Of a stretch of DNA of 64,000 nt, positions 12,301 through 26,800 are shown in pieces. Source of the stretch: Pachypanchax playfairii (lineage: Eukaryota > Chordata > Actinopteri > Cyprinodontiformes > Aplocheilidae); NCBI GenBank assembly GCA_006937955.1, contig SSNP01000001.1:7820165-7884164 (forward strand), read 5' to 3'. The notes under the pieces are model-generated. The model did no database searches, was not told the DNA's origin, and saw only the letters and a program-made list of their open reading frames with translations. The first letter of the stretch is position 1. Every line of letters begins with the position of its first letter. The position numbers and the translations under genes were made by a program.

Positions 12301-15300
12301 TTTTCACACATTTGCTAAATAATGGACGTGTTCTCGTGTGAAGTCCCGACAAAACGATAACCCACCTGAACTTCTGTTCTCGCGGGTGACGTTTTACGCA
12401 CCCAGCACCGGAGCTGGCCGCACTGCCTATCTGGAGCAGATGTGAGTGGTAGCTTGCGGAAAAACTGCACCGAAGCCGTTCCGTAGGCAGTGTGAGCCCG
12501 GCGTGTGTGTTTGGTCTTGCAGTTTCGAGGAATCATTCTGTCGATCAGTAACCGGTGTTTGGCTGCTTTGGTGGAATGGTCAATTCCCTTCTGTGTCCTC
12601 CTCTTGTATTGAGCCAAGTCCCTATATATGCAATTCTATACCAAACACCTTATCAGCACTTAATTCAGCACTGCTGTTCTCCTGTTGGTGACTTTGAACA
12701 GCACTCATTGGTTTTGTAGATCTGACATGTTTCACTTAAAGTAACGTGTTCCCTTACTTGTTGTTTCCTTCTCTCCATGAGTGCTTGTAGAATGCATGCA
12801 CACTAACTGACTACCTCCCTTTTTTAACCATAAAACCTTTGTCAGTTGAAGATAACAATAGCCCGTCCTTTGCTAAAACAAAAGAAAGTGTACTTTTAAA
12901 AATGTATGAGAATCCTTTTTACTAAGGCAGATGGCTTCGGAGTGATGTTTTTGTTAAGGATGAGTCACTACTGTTATTCAAAATGGTGAACAAAAAAGAA
13001 AAAATAAACTGTTGAATGGCCAGCAAATGTTTTATTATGAATATTTAATTACCAAGAAAACAAAAGAATAACACAAGCAGAGATTTGTTTGATAGAAAAC
13101 GAATGCCCTCTGATCTGTGTCTAGTACTTTGTGTCTAGTACTTTAAATATTCAACAGCACCACAGATGACATTGTTATTCTGTACATCTTTAGAAAGTAG
13201 CCTTGGAGTCTGTGCTTCAAAATAACTGACTAGATGACCCATCATGCATAGTAAATTACGCTTAATTTATTTTTTTAACTCAATCAACTCAGTTAGTTAA
13301 TGGTATACACTTCCATTATCAGTAACTGGGAAAAGAAACAAAGCATCATGAACACTGCATTGTTATTATTTTTTTACACAGCTTCTTATTTTATTTTTTT
13401 AATTATGTTTTATTTTTTTAGAAATGGCTCTACATTACATACTAAAATTGCTACAACTTACCAAATTTTTTAAACTTCAAATTACAAAATACTGAAGAGC
13501 CATGTTTACTATGGACTTTTAAACTGCGGCAGAGCCATACACTCTAGAAATCAATGAGTGTGGAACATAAAGAGAAACATGCCTTGAAGTTTTATGAGAT
13601 CACTGTGTGTGTTGCTGAAATTGAAGCAATTAACATCACTACTCTTCAAAGCAGGAGATAAGAGTAATTGTTTTTCATATCTACAGCTGTTGGCAGCATA
13701 GACTCAATGTTAAAGAGAGTGTTTAGATCTGTGTTTTCTTTTTTGCAGCTGTTGATGAGTTCCATTTAATTAACTTAAACCGATTACAAATTAAATAATT
13801 TTCAAAATATTTTCTGTCACATGTGAACACATTATGTTTAGTTTATTTGGTTTGAGAGATCGTGATTGAGCTGATTGGCCTACTGTTTTGCCAAATAGAT
13901 ATGTATTTTTTCTGATTGGGCTTTAATCTGTCATATACTCCATGTTTTTGGCCACTGAGGCAAGCAAGCCATGTGTGTCAGAAGCACACTGAGTTGAGCT
14001 ATACACCCTCCAAAAAGGAAAAAAGAAGAAAAAAACGCTTTGCCTCGAGGAAAAATTACAATCCATTGATCTTTTGAACTCTTGATGGGAGTTTGACTGC
14101 AATATTTATCAAAGAGACTCACCCTAAACTCGTTCGACAAATTCATGTTCAAGGCCATGTGTAACATAGATTTAGTGAGAGAACGTGGACAAATCAAATC
14201 CAAAATCAAAAACTTGTGTTTGTTTTCTTCTTTCACTGAAGTGGTTTCATTATTATTCTAATTACTGTAAAATACTAGAGGGGTTCTAAAAGTGCTGCAC
14301 ATGTTTCTGTAAAGGACTGTGTCAAGTCCAGTTTTAGGTTCTGAAGTGCAGAAAACAAAGCATCATACATATTCATGTATAATGGTCTTTCAAGTTCAAA
14401 CAGCATGTCACTAGAAAGAAAAAAAAATGCCCAATTGGTTGGAGAGAGACTGTTCTTTACTGGAAAAGTCCAAGCTCAACCCCATGAGGAATGGTTGAAT
14501 CTGCTCTGTGAATGTGCCCATGGGCAAGGCGTCAGACTCCCAACCTGTGACCTCTTTGTGAAGTGGAATAAAATATGACTTTCTCCTGATGGAATTCCAT
14601 TGACGATAGTAAAATTATTAATGAAAAATGCCCTTTTTAAGATCAAATAGCATGCAATGATGAATGGCGCTGTCACTAGCATGTAGTTTGGTTTCTGATC
14701 TTCCATTTTTGCTTCTTAAAATTTGCATTCAGAGGCACTTGGTAGGACCAAAAAGCTTTCTTTTTTTTTTTTTTCTTCTTTTTTGAGAGAGAAGACCAGA
14801 TCTGCTGCTCTCAGACACCAAACTAAGATTTTATGTCTTTGTTGTTCATTGGCCATGAGAGATTGATACGCTTTCAACAGTGCCTAAAATTCATTTATGT
14901 TCCTGAGAAAACCATTAGCTCAGCATGGCCAAATGTCTGCTCCATTACTAGATTGGAATGTATATGCAATCCTCAGCACATTTTCTGGAAATGACCATTC
15001 AGAATGAGTAATGAAGACTGCTCTAACATCATATTACATCTTACTCATATACACAAGCCCAGAGGGGAAATCATCGGGGTTTAATTCTTTGGTTTATGTT
15101 GACAATGAACGTAGTTAAATAAACATTTTCTTTTAGGTATTCTATTGACTGGAAGAGTGACTTGGACAGCAACTTTGACATTGATCCTGTTGAAGGAACA
15201 ATTTCTACGAATGAGCTTCTTGACAGAGAGAGCATCGCCCAGCACAATATCTCCATTGTGGCAACCAAACTTAGTAAGTATGACTATGAGATCAATTGTG

Positions 15301-17303
15301 ATTCATAAAGGTGTTGTTGACCTTCCCCCGCCATAATCTGTGTGAAGGATTTAACACACTTTTACTCAAGTCAATACTCAATCTCATTTTCTGGGAAAGG
15401 TTTATGGGCAACTATAAACCGTGATGACTCTCCTGGAGGGTTGTATCTTCAGGACATTGTCTCCTCCTGCATACTTGCCTCAACACTGTTTTCATCTTTA
15501 ACTGCCTTTTTTAACACTCTTGATGGCCTTGGCATTGGAGGGAAGCTTTTCTTTCTAGAGTCAACTTTTACTTACATCACAGTAATAATGTGAATGCTCC
15601 TGAGATTTACAACAAGCAGATGCAGCCTGCTGGAGGCCCAGCTCGAGCAAGATGGAGCCAACTCTGTGGCTTTAAGACGTGTCATCAAGCTAATTATATT
15701 TATTATGAAGGAACTAGAGCAAATTTCCACATAAATAAGCAAATCCATCGTCATCAAGTCATCAAATCTGCTAAGAACCGTCAAAGTCATTATCCTAGAG
15801 GCAAGCTAGCGTTCAATCAAAATTACACACGCTGTATATTCATTAGGACAGACTGTGAAATATGGCCTGTTAAAACCTGAATCATTGTCGCCTTGGAAAC
15901 TGATATTACTCACTTCCCCTCAAGGTCATATCAGTGACATTCTAATTGTGTTTTCAGTATGTGTGTGTGGGTGAATGTGTGTTGCTTTGTGGGGTTTTCT
16001 GCATTAAGTGCCTCAAAATTAGAAGACTGAATGCATACAGTCTGCAAGAAGAAGGAGAAGGAGCCAGATGGGACTTTTATAAGGCTGTTGGATGTTCGCT
16101 CTATCATACTTGCTAAAGAATTGAGGGAGTATTTCTGCTCATTTTTGCTGCTTATACACATACCTTCTTTTTACACCTGTCTTATCATCTCTCTGACGCC
16201 CTTCAGGGTACTCCCTCTCAGGGGACTAATGTTTTGACAATTGTATTCATCAATAGAAAGGAAAAAAAATAGAATAAAAAAATAACATTTCCAGAGTAGG
16301 TGTTCAAAATGAACTAGTAGGCTTGAGGAGGAAGAACGGGGATAAAGCCAGCAGAGTTCCTGTCCCGTCTTGAGTTCAAATGTGTGTCTGACCTTGAGCT
16401 GATTTTGGCAGAACTTTGCCTCCTGGGCATTGAATGATTAGTATGGCTTGTCTGCTCCACACACTATTGTCATCACTGCAATTGTGTCTAAATTTTATTT
16501 GTGTTTTAAACCATGAGGACCAACAATAAATACTGAAATGAAGATACCTTCTCTGTTCATACAAATAGTACAATTGCTGAGGAGTGGTTGTGCAGCATTA
16601 TTAGGTCTTATCTGGAGTTTCAGACAGTATCCAGTGCCACCATACAGTGGTTTTCAATAAGCTGTAAATCACTGCAGACATTTTATTTCACCTTTTCATT
16701 CATAGTACACCTGAGCTGCTTTTTTAAAAATCTCATAATGCACATCTGTTAGATGACCTTCTCCTTGGACACTTTTCTACCACAATGACAAACTAAACCT
16801 TGGAGATCTGTTCGGTCATCTCCAAATGCTGCAGTCATGCAGCAAAAGGAGATCAGCGTGGGTGCAGCTTTTCTAATGTCCAGTGCACAGCAGAGAGCTG
16901 AAGACATGCTAAACAAAAGCATAGACCTGAATAACAGTTTGCCTTCTCAGCATTCAAATCCAGTGATGATTTTTAGGGAGTCAACATGACTGGGAAGATC
17001 TATTAAAAGCAATAATAACCTTGGCAGCAAGCAATTACGCCACATGCTCCCTCCCAATTTACAGCAAATGAATTAAGTTTCACACTTTTCATGGAGTTTT
17101 GTGTTGTGAGTTTGCACACTTAATCTTGTGGAAGATGCTCCTTTAACAAATTAATATCCACGAGGAATCATCTATCTGTGCTTGATTGCCTGAAAAATAA
17201 GAATCATTCAATTAAAATGCGCTTAATTAAAAAAACTGCAATATTTAGAACTGAATCACTGTACGCAGACAACTTTATCAGAAACTTTTTGAGCATTCTA
17301 AGG

Positions 17304-17342
<39 letters not shown>

Positions 17343-20300
17343 CATGTACATATATATGCAAATATATATGCAAATATATATAACATATGGATTTTGGGTA
17401 CTTAAATGCTGATGCGAGTCAATTTGAATATAACCACTGTACCATTGCTCCATCTAGTGGGTTGAATGATATATCACCTATAAAAGTTATGAGCATATGG
17501 AATGAGAGAGGTAATTTCATACTTCCTAGCTCATACAAACATTGATAGAAATGAAATTCTAAGACTCTTTTAACAGGCGACTTAGAGTATTTTTTGCTGG
17601 GTGATCATAAATGTTTGTAGTCAGGTCAGTGCAAAGCAGCAAATCCCATGCTTTGTGTCATACTATGGTGGGAAGATTGCTTTTTCCATCAAGGTCAGAG
17701 ACAGGTTACCAACTGAGCCATGGCTTTTTTCTCCAATCCTTTAGAGATGACTACACTGACCCCCACTCCCAAGCCTACGCCCACACACCCCACCCAAGCA
17801 CCTACAGCATGAACCTACATAGACGTGAACAAACAAACACACACCAGGCTTCCCAGCTCTACAACAAAGCCCATTCCCACATTAAATCCATAAAGTTTAC
17901 CTCTCACACAAAGGTAAAACATTTCCCCATTGTGCTGCGGCAGTGAAGAAACAATGTAACAAACAAACTTAAATTCAAGATAGTCTCACTCAAGGGGGCT
18001 TTCATACTATAATTACACTTGGCTGCAGATTTTACAGCCCAAACCAGAGTTGAAAAAGGTTGTTAGAGAAACATTTTCTATATAGTCTCAAGTTTAATGA
18101 AAAATGTGCATGTTTCTGATGCAGTTACTTGCTGTATTTATTACTAATTTGCATTGTCAATTAAAAGAACCATAAAACAGCTACATCTGGGCACAGTTTA
18201 TGGATCAGTATGCTCTGGTCACATTACAAGTTTTCCTGCAATTAAAGAGAGTGACATAAGCTGTGTAGGCACATCTGAGTCATTTGAAGGACGCTCTGAT
18301 GCTGATGTGTTGGCCATCCTACTCTAAAAGAGATATTAATAATACTACTACAACCATTTAGTTTTTAGAAAGTTGCAGTGATTCATTGTTCCACAAGATG
18401 TCAGTGCTGCAAAGAAACATTCTTCTCTTTATTTCTGCAGACAGTCCAGTTCTGACCAGCCGAGTGGCCGTCACCGTCCATGTGCTGGACATCAATGAGT
18501 TTCCCCCTGAACTGGCCACTCCTTATGAGACCTTTGTGTGTGAAAATGCCAAAGTTGGACAGGTATGTTATCCATGTCAGGTCATTTTTTCTGATGTTAA
18601 AAGACTTGATGATTTTATTATGAGGGGACAGCTACTGATTGTATTGTTTCTACTTCAGTAGAACGGACATGGCTTCACAATGCTTGATGGAATTTAGGCA
18701 ATAGATGTGTTATTAAATCTGAAAAAGAAAAACATGTATTGAAATGAACTCTGGAAAAGTGCTACTGCTAACACTTTTACAGGACTAAAACAAGGTGGGA
18801 TGTGTGAAGCAAAAAAATAAAAAATAAATAAATACTGTAAGTGGCGCTTTCTTAGATTCTGGAACACCACGTCTTTTTTAAATACACACATGTTGCTTCC
18901 ACATAATTAGTCTATTTCAAGCACTTTAAAGCTCTTGAAGTAGAGTGATTTAGACTCATGTACATGGTGCATCACAGATAATTATTGATTCAGCAATTAA
19001 CACATCGCTTCAGTGCAGCAGGTGGAGCTTTTTAATTACGCCTTATTTATCAGTACTAAACTGCATGGCGCGTGTTTTACACTGACTAAAAATCTTCACA
19101 CAACTTTAAAAAAAAAAAGCATTTTTACAAGCCATTTTTATCCAAATTTCAAGTCAAGTCTCAGATTTTTAATGATTAATATGAACATTCTTTCATCTGG
19201 TGCCTGCTGTCTAGTTTACGTGTAACACTTCATTGTGATATGTTGCCTCAGCAATTAGTTTGGAAAAGGTGGTAGGATCAGCAGAAGCCCCAGGAAAAGG
19301 TGAAATGCTCCCTTCAGATTGGCAGTGAGTTTCTCCCTCAAGTGGAGTAATTTAAGTATATCTGCAGCTTGTTCACAACTAATGGCAGCATGGAGCAGGA
19401 GATGGTCTGACAGATTCTGGCTTTGTTCTCAGTAATGAAGGCGCTGCTTTGGTCTTGCGTACTGAAGAAGGAGCTGAGGTGTAAGATAAAACTCTTGATT
19501 TACTGGTCTGTCTATGTTCTGACCCTCCCCTGTGGTCATGAGATCTGGATAGTGACCAAAAGAATGAGATCCCGGATAGAAGCAGCTGAAATGAGCCTCC
19601 ATAGAGCTCCGTCATCCAGGAATGCAGAGGATGGATGGATGGATGGATGGATGGATGGATGGATGGATGGATGGATGGATGGATGGATGGATGGATGGAT
19701 GGATGGATGGATGGATGGATGGATGGATGGATGGATGGACAACTGTTTGCCATTCAAAAGCTACTGAGCTTATTTATTATATCTCAGAAGTAATCATGTA
19801 TCCCAAACTGAGTGCTGTAGAATAATCAACATGAGTCCACAGATGTTGGAAGTGACTTTAGTGATACTGCTTGTTTAATTCCAGTCTCCAAACATTTTTT
19901 GTGTGTGTGACTTGAATGTGATTCTATAGTCCAAATCTCAGACTTGAGTGCACATCTCTTGTTGGAAAAAAATGTCCACTTACAGCCAAATCCAAACTTT
20001 TAATCTGTGTCTTGTTATATCCATTTAAAAAACGGGTAGTGCTTGATGAAATACTCATTTGAGGAAAGTACACTTTGGGCAACACAGAGTGTGCAACTGA
20101 TGACTGATAATATTTCAAAGGCACTCGGATGAAATCACAGCAAAATCACTTGTAATAAGTGGTCTTAGCAACCCTGATCTTAAAGTGGGTCACTTTAATA
20201 AACATGTTTGTTTCATTTGATTTTTTTTTTTCAGCAATAGGCATTAGTCCAGATATCAAACTGATTATGTCACTAAGTTTGTTTTAAAAGGAGAAGGGAT

Positions 20301-20826
20301 TTTTAAAGTTCAGTAGTGCTTTGCATGTCTGCAGCCCAGAGTTTATTTCAGAATACATAGTTGAGATGCAGTGGAGAATTTGCCTGGGTTCATTGTAAAC
20401 TACCTGTGCCTGTAAATTAGCCCATTAACTGGAATCTATATGCAGTTGGTGTTGTGTGAGGGGAACAGAATCTTTGGCAGTCTATCAAATGACTGTGGAC
20501 GCCTCATCACATTGAGGATTTTTTGCCGGTTTTCAGGCTCACTGCAATCAAAACAACGGCTGTGCTCTTCATTTGAAGGCATCACTGTCTTCCTCGGCAT
20601 GTGGATTTGCCAGGTTTTCTGCCCACATGATTGAGGCAAAATAACTTTGATGCTGGAAAGAGAACACACTGCCCTCCTAATAGATACAAGCTATGCATTT
20701 GATTCAAAATGACCTTATCAGAGAGAGGCTTGATTTGAAAGAGTATGTTTTTCTTCTAATGGCTACACAAGGATGTTTGGTTTTGTTGAGCAGAAGGATC
20801 CACATGAATTTAGNNNNNNNNNNNNN

Positions 20827-20866
<40 letters not shown>

Positions 20867-23800
20867 GCTGACCTTAAATGTAATTATCCATTATTCTGTC
20901 GGTCAATAATATACTGCCACTGCTGTAACACTGATCCAGATTTTATGCTCTTTACGGAACTGAAGTAATTACAATCCTCCTACCCGCCTTTCCCTAAAAT
21001 GCACATTTTCTTATTGCACATATCCTATAAGAAGGTGGTGCTTTTGCAAATGTGGCTGCTCAGTAGCTCATTCCAGTTTGAAGTCTTTTAAAGGTCACCT
21101 TGACTTTCCAACAAGTCCTTAATTATGCTATAGACTAATGGGAAAGCTTGATCAAAATGCTTTGCTGTTTTTTTTTAACATAATTCTCTTGCTTTGTTGA
21201 AATCAACCATTTTAAATGTCAGTGCTTGGCATCTGTCTTGTTTTTCTTCAGTTTTTCTTTCTTCAGACAGCTGCTGTTGTCGAGGAAAAATTGTTTGATT
21301 GGTCAAATGATTTATACAGCATTAAAATTAACAAAATGATGGCCATGAACATGACATTTGATAATCTGAACCTTTCATGTAGGTCGGCAATGTTACAAAT
21401 ACAAGTTCCAGATTTTTTGTTCCCCTTTAACTTAATTTTAATATTAAAATGATACACTTATACCACTTAGTTACTACACAGTTATTCTTATCTTGGATGA
21501 TGCTAATTGTAAAATGGTTTCAACTTTCACTTAAGTTATATCACATGAAGCAGATGACTTTGAACATAGGTGTTTCAGAAACAAAGTTCAAATAAGATGT
21601 CGATGTGTCGAAGTTCATCTAAAGATCATTTATAGAAAATGTGTGATTCTATTTTTGGGTAGAAAATCAGTATCTGGCTCAGCTACTTATTCTAAACTGT
21701 TTTTAGGTCATAAACAGCGTTTGGTTAGTGGTTTAAGAACATATTTTAAACATAGATTAAGATATCACATTTAATTAAACTGATGCTTATTTTCACTCCC
21801 ACTGTATTAGTATGCTCTAAAATATTATTGATAAACATGGCGACGCATGTACTAAGTCAATTATAAAAAAACAAACAAAATCAGCTTCAGAAATCTGGTG
21901 CAATATCTTCAAAAACTGTTTTGAAAAATAGCCAGATTTCAAATCATTTTTATGTATTTCTTCCCGTTCCCTAAAATCTCAATTTATCATTAATCTCACT
22001 TTCTTCTTTTCATGCTTCCTCTCTTGCTCCTGCCTTCAGAATGCACACTTCCCCGCAGTGTTTCCACAGCATGATTCCACCAGGTGTTGCACACAGCTGG
22101 GAGATGATAAAGAATTGCAGATCTCTTTCTTACAAATCCATCACACGTCCCCCTTGATGATTATCTGCACTCACACAGCTGAAATACACACAAACGGCTT
22201 GTACTGGAGGGTCTCATGCTGTGGCACCTCTGATTGAAAATAATCTGTAACCGGGATGAAACCAAGCAAGAAAATCGACTGATGATTTTCATTTAAATGT
22301 GAGCAGGAAGGAGAGTGGAAATTTACAAATGAAAGAGATTGTGTTTGAGGCAAAGTTGGACAGTAGGACTTTTGCTTCTTCAATAAATTATTTTGCTCAG
22401 AGTCAACTGGTCAAGTGTGAAATAGGGAAAAAGCATCAAAGGAAACCTAAAACAAATCATTAGATATTAGGTGTATTTAGTGCAACCTGTTCTTTAAAAT
22501 GCTTTTTCTGTTTAAAATCCTGGCTTCACATTTTATGTTGTTGCATTGAAATGCTAAACCAATGAATCAGCCCATGTTGGAGTAATTACATTGATATTTA
22601 CTGCATTTAGCTGAGACTCTTATCTTCCTTTGCTTACAATGCAGCCGAGTGTGAAAGCAAAACACACTTGAAGCTTTAACATATAAAATAGCACACAGTA
22701 ACAGGCGTTTGCAGCCGTAACGTCCTCAGTCACGATCACAGGGAGGTGGGAAGTGTGTTTGAATGCAATAAAAGGAGGAGTTTACATGACAAATTCTAAT
22801 TAAAGAGCTCTCGCTGTGCTATTTCAGCTATTTCTTGTCTGTTACATTTAAATGGCTTTTTATGCATTTAGATAAGTCTACCATGTTACAAGGACCAGAG
22901 TTCACATTTACAGTTTTTTTTCCTAATTAACAGCACCTGCTAAACTGTCATAAACAAGTATAATTCTTGTCTCTTTTGGTTACACTGTAAAATACATTTG
23001 CATAACATCTGGGTAATGGCTAGTTTGGCATGCCTCAAAGAAGTATTTAGCAGCTGTTTAGAACTTCACTGTTCTGGACCAATCAGAAATGTATGTCTTT
23101 CATAAGGCGAGGCTTAAAGAAATGGGCTGAAACTGAGTGTTAAATAAATAAGATCACAGTAGGTGCAAAATCAATGCAGTTCATGTTTTTAAACATTAAC
23201 ATAGATACATGTATAAAAGACCTATGAACAAGAAAATAGACTTTGGAACATTAACAACATTATCCGAACATTAAGCAGCATTAAGCCTCAGCCTTGTTCA
23301 CACAGAAACAAGATTTTTTCAAAACTGTTTTTATTTGTTGTTTGTAAAAAAAATATATCCTCCTGAAATCAGCATTGTCTCTAGAAATTGTGAGAATAAA
23401 TCTTAGTAGGCCAGCCACCACAGGGTCCCAAAACTAAATTACAAAAAAAAAGAGAAAAAGTCATCTTAATTACACGAGACCTGCACAGCTGTATCACTTA
23501 ATCATAGTTGCTATACTGTGATAAAATACATGTCAGATTTTGAGATACTTTGAGGTATTATAAGGCTGTCAAAATAAAAACAGTAGCATTCACATATAAC
23601 ATGCATACTGGATATAGTTGTAAGTTTGGTTAGAGGTGGAGTTGTAATGTCACCATTTCAAAGTGCTGCATTTTGCACTGTTTACACAAAGACGTCAGTA
23701 GTTTTTCAATTTATGTAATTATTTATTTTCACTCTGGAACCTGTTTAAAAAATAAAAATACACAGCTTCTAAAGTTCAATTTCCAAGTATAAAGAAAAAA

Positions 23801-26800
23801 AATAATAATACTCAAATTTAAAAAAAAATCAATGTATTCACAAAAGTAAGGAAGCGATGATGCTCAATAACATTCAATAGTACATAAAAGGAGAGGAACA
23901 TGTTTTATAGACATGCTTCAAAGTAAACTCAAACATAACCAACTGTTTAGACTGTCAAGTCTACTGTACTTATAATATTTTAAATTATTTCTCTTTTTTG
24001 CATTAAAAGGAAGCAAACACTGTTGGCAATTGTTGAAATGAAAATAGATGCTGTCCTTTTTTCATTATTCAAAACACAGTTTTTTTTGCCTGTGGTAATA
24101 TTAAGTGAACATGTGCTAAAAATAACATAACTCATTTACCCGTTAAAACACATAATCAATGGATGAAACACAAATGAAATCATGTTAGTTGCAATAGAGT
24201 TTATTCATCGTCACAGAGCTTTTTTGGGTCGGATTGAATCGAGAGTGTGAACTTTACATCTGCTGCAGGGAGCCCAACAGGACACTCATCACAACCAGTG
24301 TCAGGTTTATTCCCCTGTTGGGAGTTTTATTCAGATACTGAGCAGGTAAACAGAGAGTCAACACAGTCAGAATAATATAACAAGACAGCAGGGGCTGATT
24401 ACTTGCTCCTACATGTGGAGGTCCAGGCTGGGGGCATGAGGTCTTTAGGAGGTCAGTGAGAGAGGAAGAGCAGATGAGCTACAGCTACATTTAGACAGCC
24501 TAAAGAACCAGGATTAGAGGGAAGTTAAAATATCTTGTTGAATTAAGTAAACTAAGATGGAAGAGTTGATAAAGTGTTTAAATCTAATGAAATACTGAAC
24601 GTTTGACAGAAAAAAATACCCATTTGAAATGCATGAATCTTTATGTTGTTTTCAGGTGAGAGTAATTGTACTCAGAGTGTCAGAAGCAGCTGAAGGCAAA
24701 ATATACAGACCTGCCAAAAAAAGCAACTTTAAACTCTCCAGCTAAACAACATGGCGGAAAGGTCAGAGAGAATGTTTCCATATTCCAGAAACAGATTCTC
24801 TTTCTTTAAGTAAAATGTTCTGAATTATTTCGCCTGTTGTAGAAAAGCACAAAACCACTTTTACTTTGGTCTCATTGCTCCATCTGCAGTATTTTTTTGG
24901 CATTATACTTTGAAAGATTTTGAGAGATTTGGTGGGGACAAAAAAATAAATGCATCAGTGTAAGAAAATATTATAGTTCTTGAGATTCCCGCTGAGTTCG
25001 TGTTGCACTTTAAACCTGTCACATTTTAAAAGGCAGCTTTTATTTTAAAAGCAGACTAAATTTGAGAAAACAAATCTTTTATTTGCTCTATGTGATACTA
25101 GACCAGTGGCTGTAGTACTTTTTTTTTCAGTATTTTTAGATTTAGGCAGCAGTGAATGTGACTCACTCAGGAATTATGAGCAAGCTCCAGTAGTTTTAAG
25201 TGAAGTTAATCCATCACACTGCATGTTGAGGTGATGTTGAAACTTCAAGAAGTTTTCAATCATGTGCTCAGTGGTTGTATCCAAAATGACAAGCAGAACA
25301 ATTCACTGCCTGGTTTTACAGCTGATAAGTCTCCCATGTGTTCTGCTCAGAATTTGTGGGTATCACTGTGTTTAACATCTTTCACCTTACAAGAAGGAAA
25401 AAAACACAGATTTTTGTTTTCTATTTTTGTACATTCTTATGTCAAAAGGCGCCAGTGTATAACCCGTGTACCTTAATCGAAAGGCCTTATAAGTTAATCT
25501 CTTATAATGAAGCTGTGACCTTTGTATTTTCTTTCTAGGTGATTCAAATATTCAGCGCAAAAGACCAAGACCTCCCAAATGCTGGTCAGCAGTTCTCCTT
25601 CAGAACATCAAAGGAAGATATAAAGAACAAGAATTTCACAATTCGAGATTTTGGAAGTAAGTTTTATTCCCACACAAACAAACACATATTATGTTGCTGA
25701 TCATTTTAAATTACAAGTATGACAATTAAAACAATTAAGGTTTTAAAATAATTCAATTACACATTCATTACTTACAGTTTCCTAGCAATTCCACAATCAG
25801 TAATTTCAATAAAAGGGGAACCAGGTTTCATTCATTACACGTCTTAGATACATTTACACAATTAAATTAGTACATAATCTAGAAATATTGATGGTAAGTA
25901 CAAAAACAATAAACAATGGTTTGCAAACAATTTCTGAGTTCAATGCCACAGCAAGTAAGAGACGATGACAGTTATATAAATAGTTGTGTTTTTTCATGGT
26001 GGTTGCAAACTTGCTAAATTATAAGTAGGCTTGCAAAAATCATGATTAAGTTTGAAAAATTCAAATCTTACTTGGATGAAGGTGAACATCATACATCCTT
26101 ATGTAACTTGTTTTGTGACTGAGACTGACAGTTTTTGTAAGTTTCCCATCATTTTGTTTGTTTGATTTTGTGTGTGTTTATTTTGTAAAACAACAGATTG
26201 GTTTAAAAAAAAATCCAAGATGATAAAGATGAATAACTTGAGTAATTAGGGGTTATATCTACTCTAAGGTTTCTGTCAAATTTCAGTTCCTAAAATAACT
26301 TTAAAGCATCCAATATTATGATAAGGCCACATTTGACACTCTGCAGTGTGCTTTCCTAGTCCTTTGAAGTCAAACCAGAAAGACATGCAGTGAAAAGTGG
26401 GACATGGCAGGATGGGGCCAGGGAAACGAATGCATTTACCATCCTTGACAAGCCCAGGTCTGAACCTCTGATCCACTTTTACCTTTTGGATACACTGTCT
26501 TTCACTTTCTTGACTGCCAGTAGCCTTGGAAACACACTCTCTGGAAACAGACTGGGATCTGATAGGCAGGGACAGAAAATACAAACACCAAAGGCAATGC
26601 ACACACAGCTTCAGCAAGAGCTGGAGAGGGAGAGCACAAACAAAATCAAGACTGCACACAACATGCAAGGTGTGGTAAAATGCCTGACCTCCTGTCAGGA
26701 AGAAGTGCTCAGCTTTGTTAGTGCAACAAACTTAACTTGACAGGGGTCAGACAACGTGGCTGTGGAAGACAGGAACAGGCAGGTTCAAACTGACACATTC

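Larger units (their letters stand above)
9397..15136 (+). other. cdh12 intron (5740 bp)
   Basis: Spliced out between the EC3/EC4 exon and the second EC4 exon. It starts gtaaag and ends tttctttttag. It is AT-rich and holds a nested mobile-element block at about 11610-12700, described separately. A 14-bp unit repeated twice sits at 13116-13143. No other supported feature was seen. Confidence 0.85.
18563..25538 (+). other. cdh12 intron (6976 bp)
   Basis: Starts gtatgt and ends tttctttctag, and is the largest intron in the window. It holds the GATG-tailed LINE end (19385-19739) and an assembly gap followed by a poly-T run (20814-20861), both listed separately. The rest is AT-rich and shows no supported gene. 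Confidence 0.85.

Noticed and set aside
12315..12503. Extension of the minus-strand LINE frame into the GC-rich insert
   Set aside because: The frame merely runs into the transposon. The coding similarity ends at the TIR boundary at 12503.
17611..17946. 111-residue open frame rich in His and Thr
   Set aside because: Comes from a C-rich low-complexity patch in an intron; no family recognised.
19379..19825. Long open frames of GWMD or SIHP repeats on both strands
   Set aside because: They are translations of the ATGG microsatellite, not proteins.
20440..20669. Paired open frames on both strands
   Set aside because: No domain or splice support. Possibly a conserved non-coding block, but that cannot be shown here.
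26276..26740. Overlapping 130- and 116-residue frames on opposite strands
   Set aside because: Lie inside a cdh12 intron, with no homology and no start or splice context. Probably chance.
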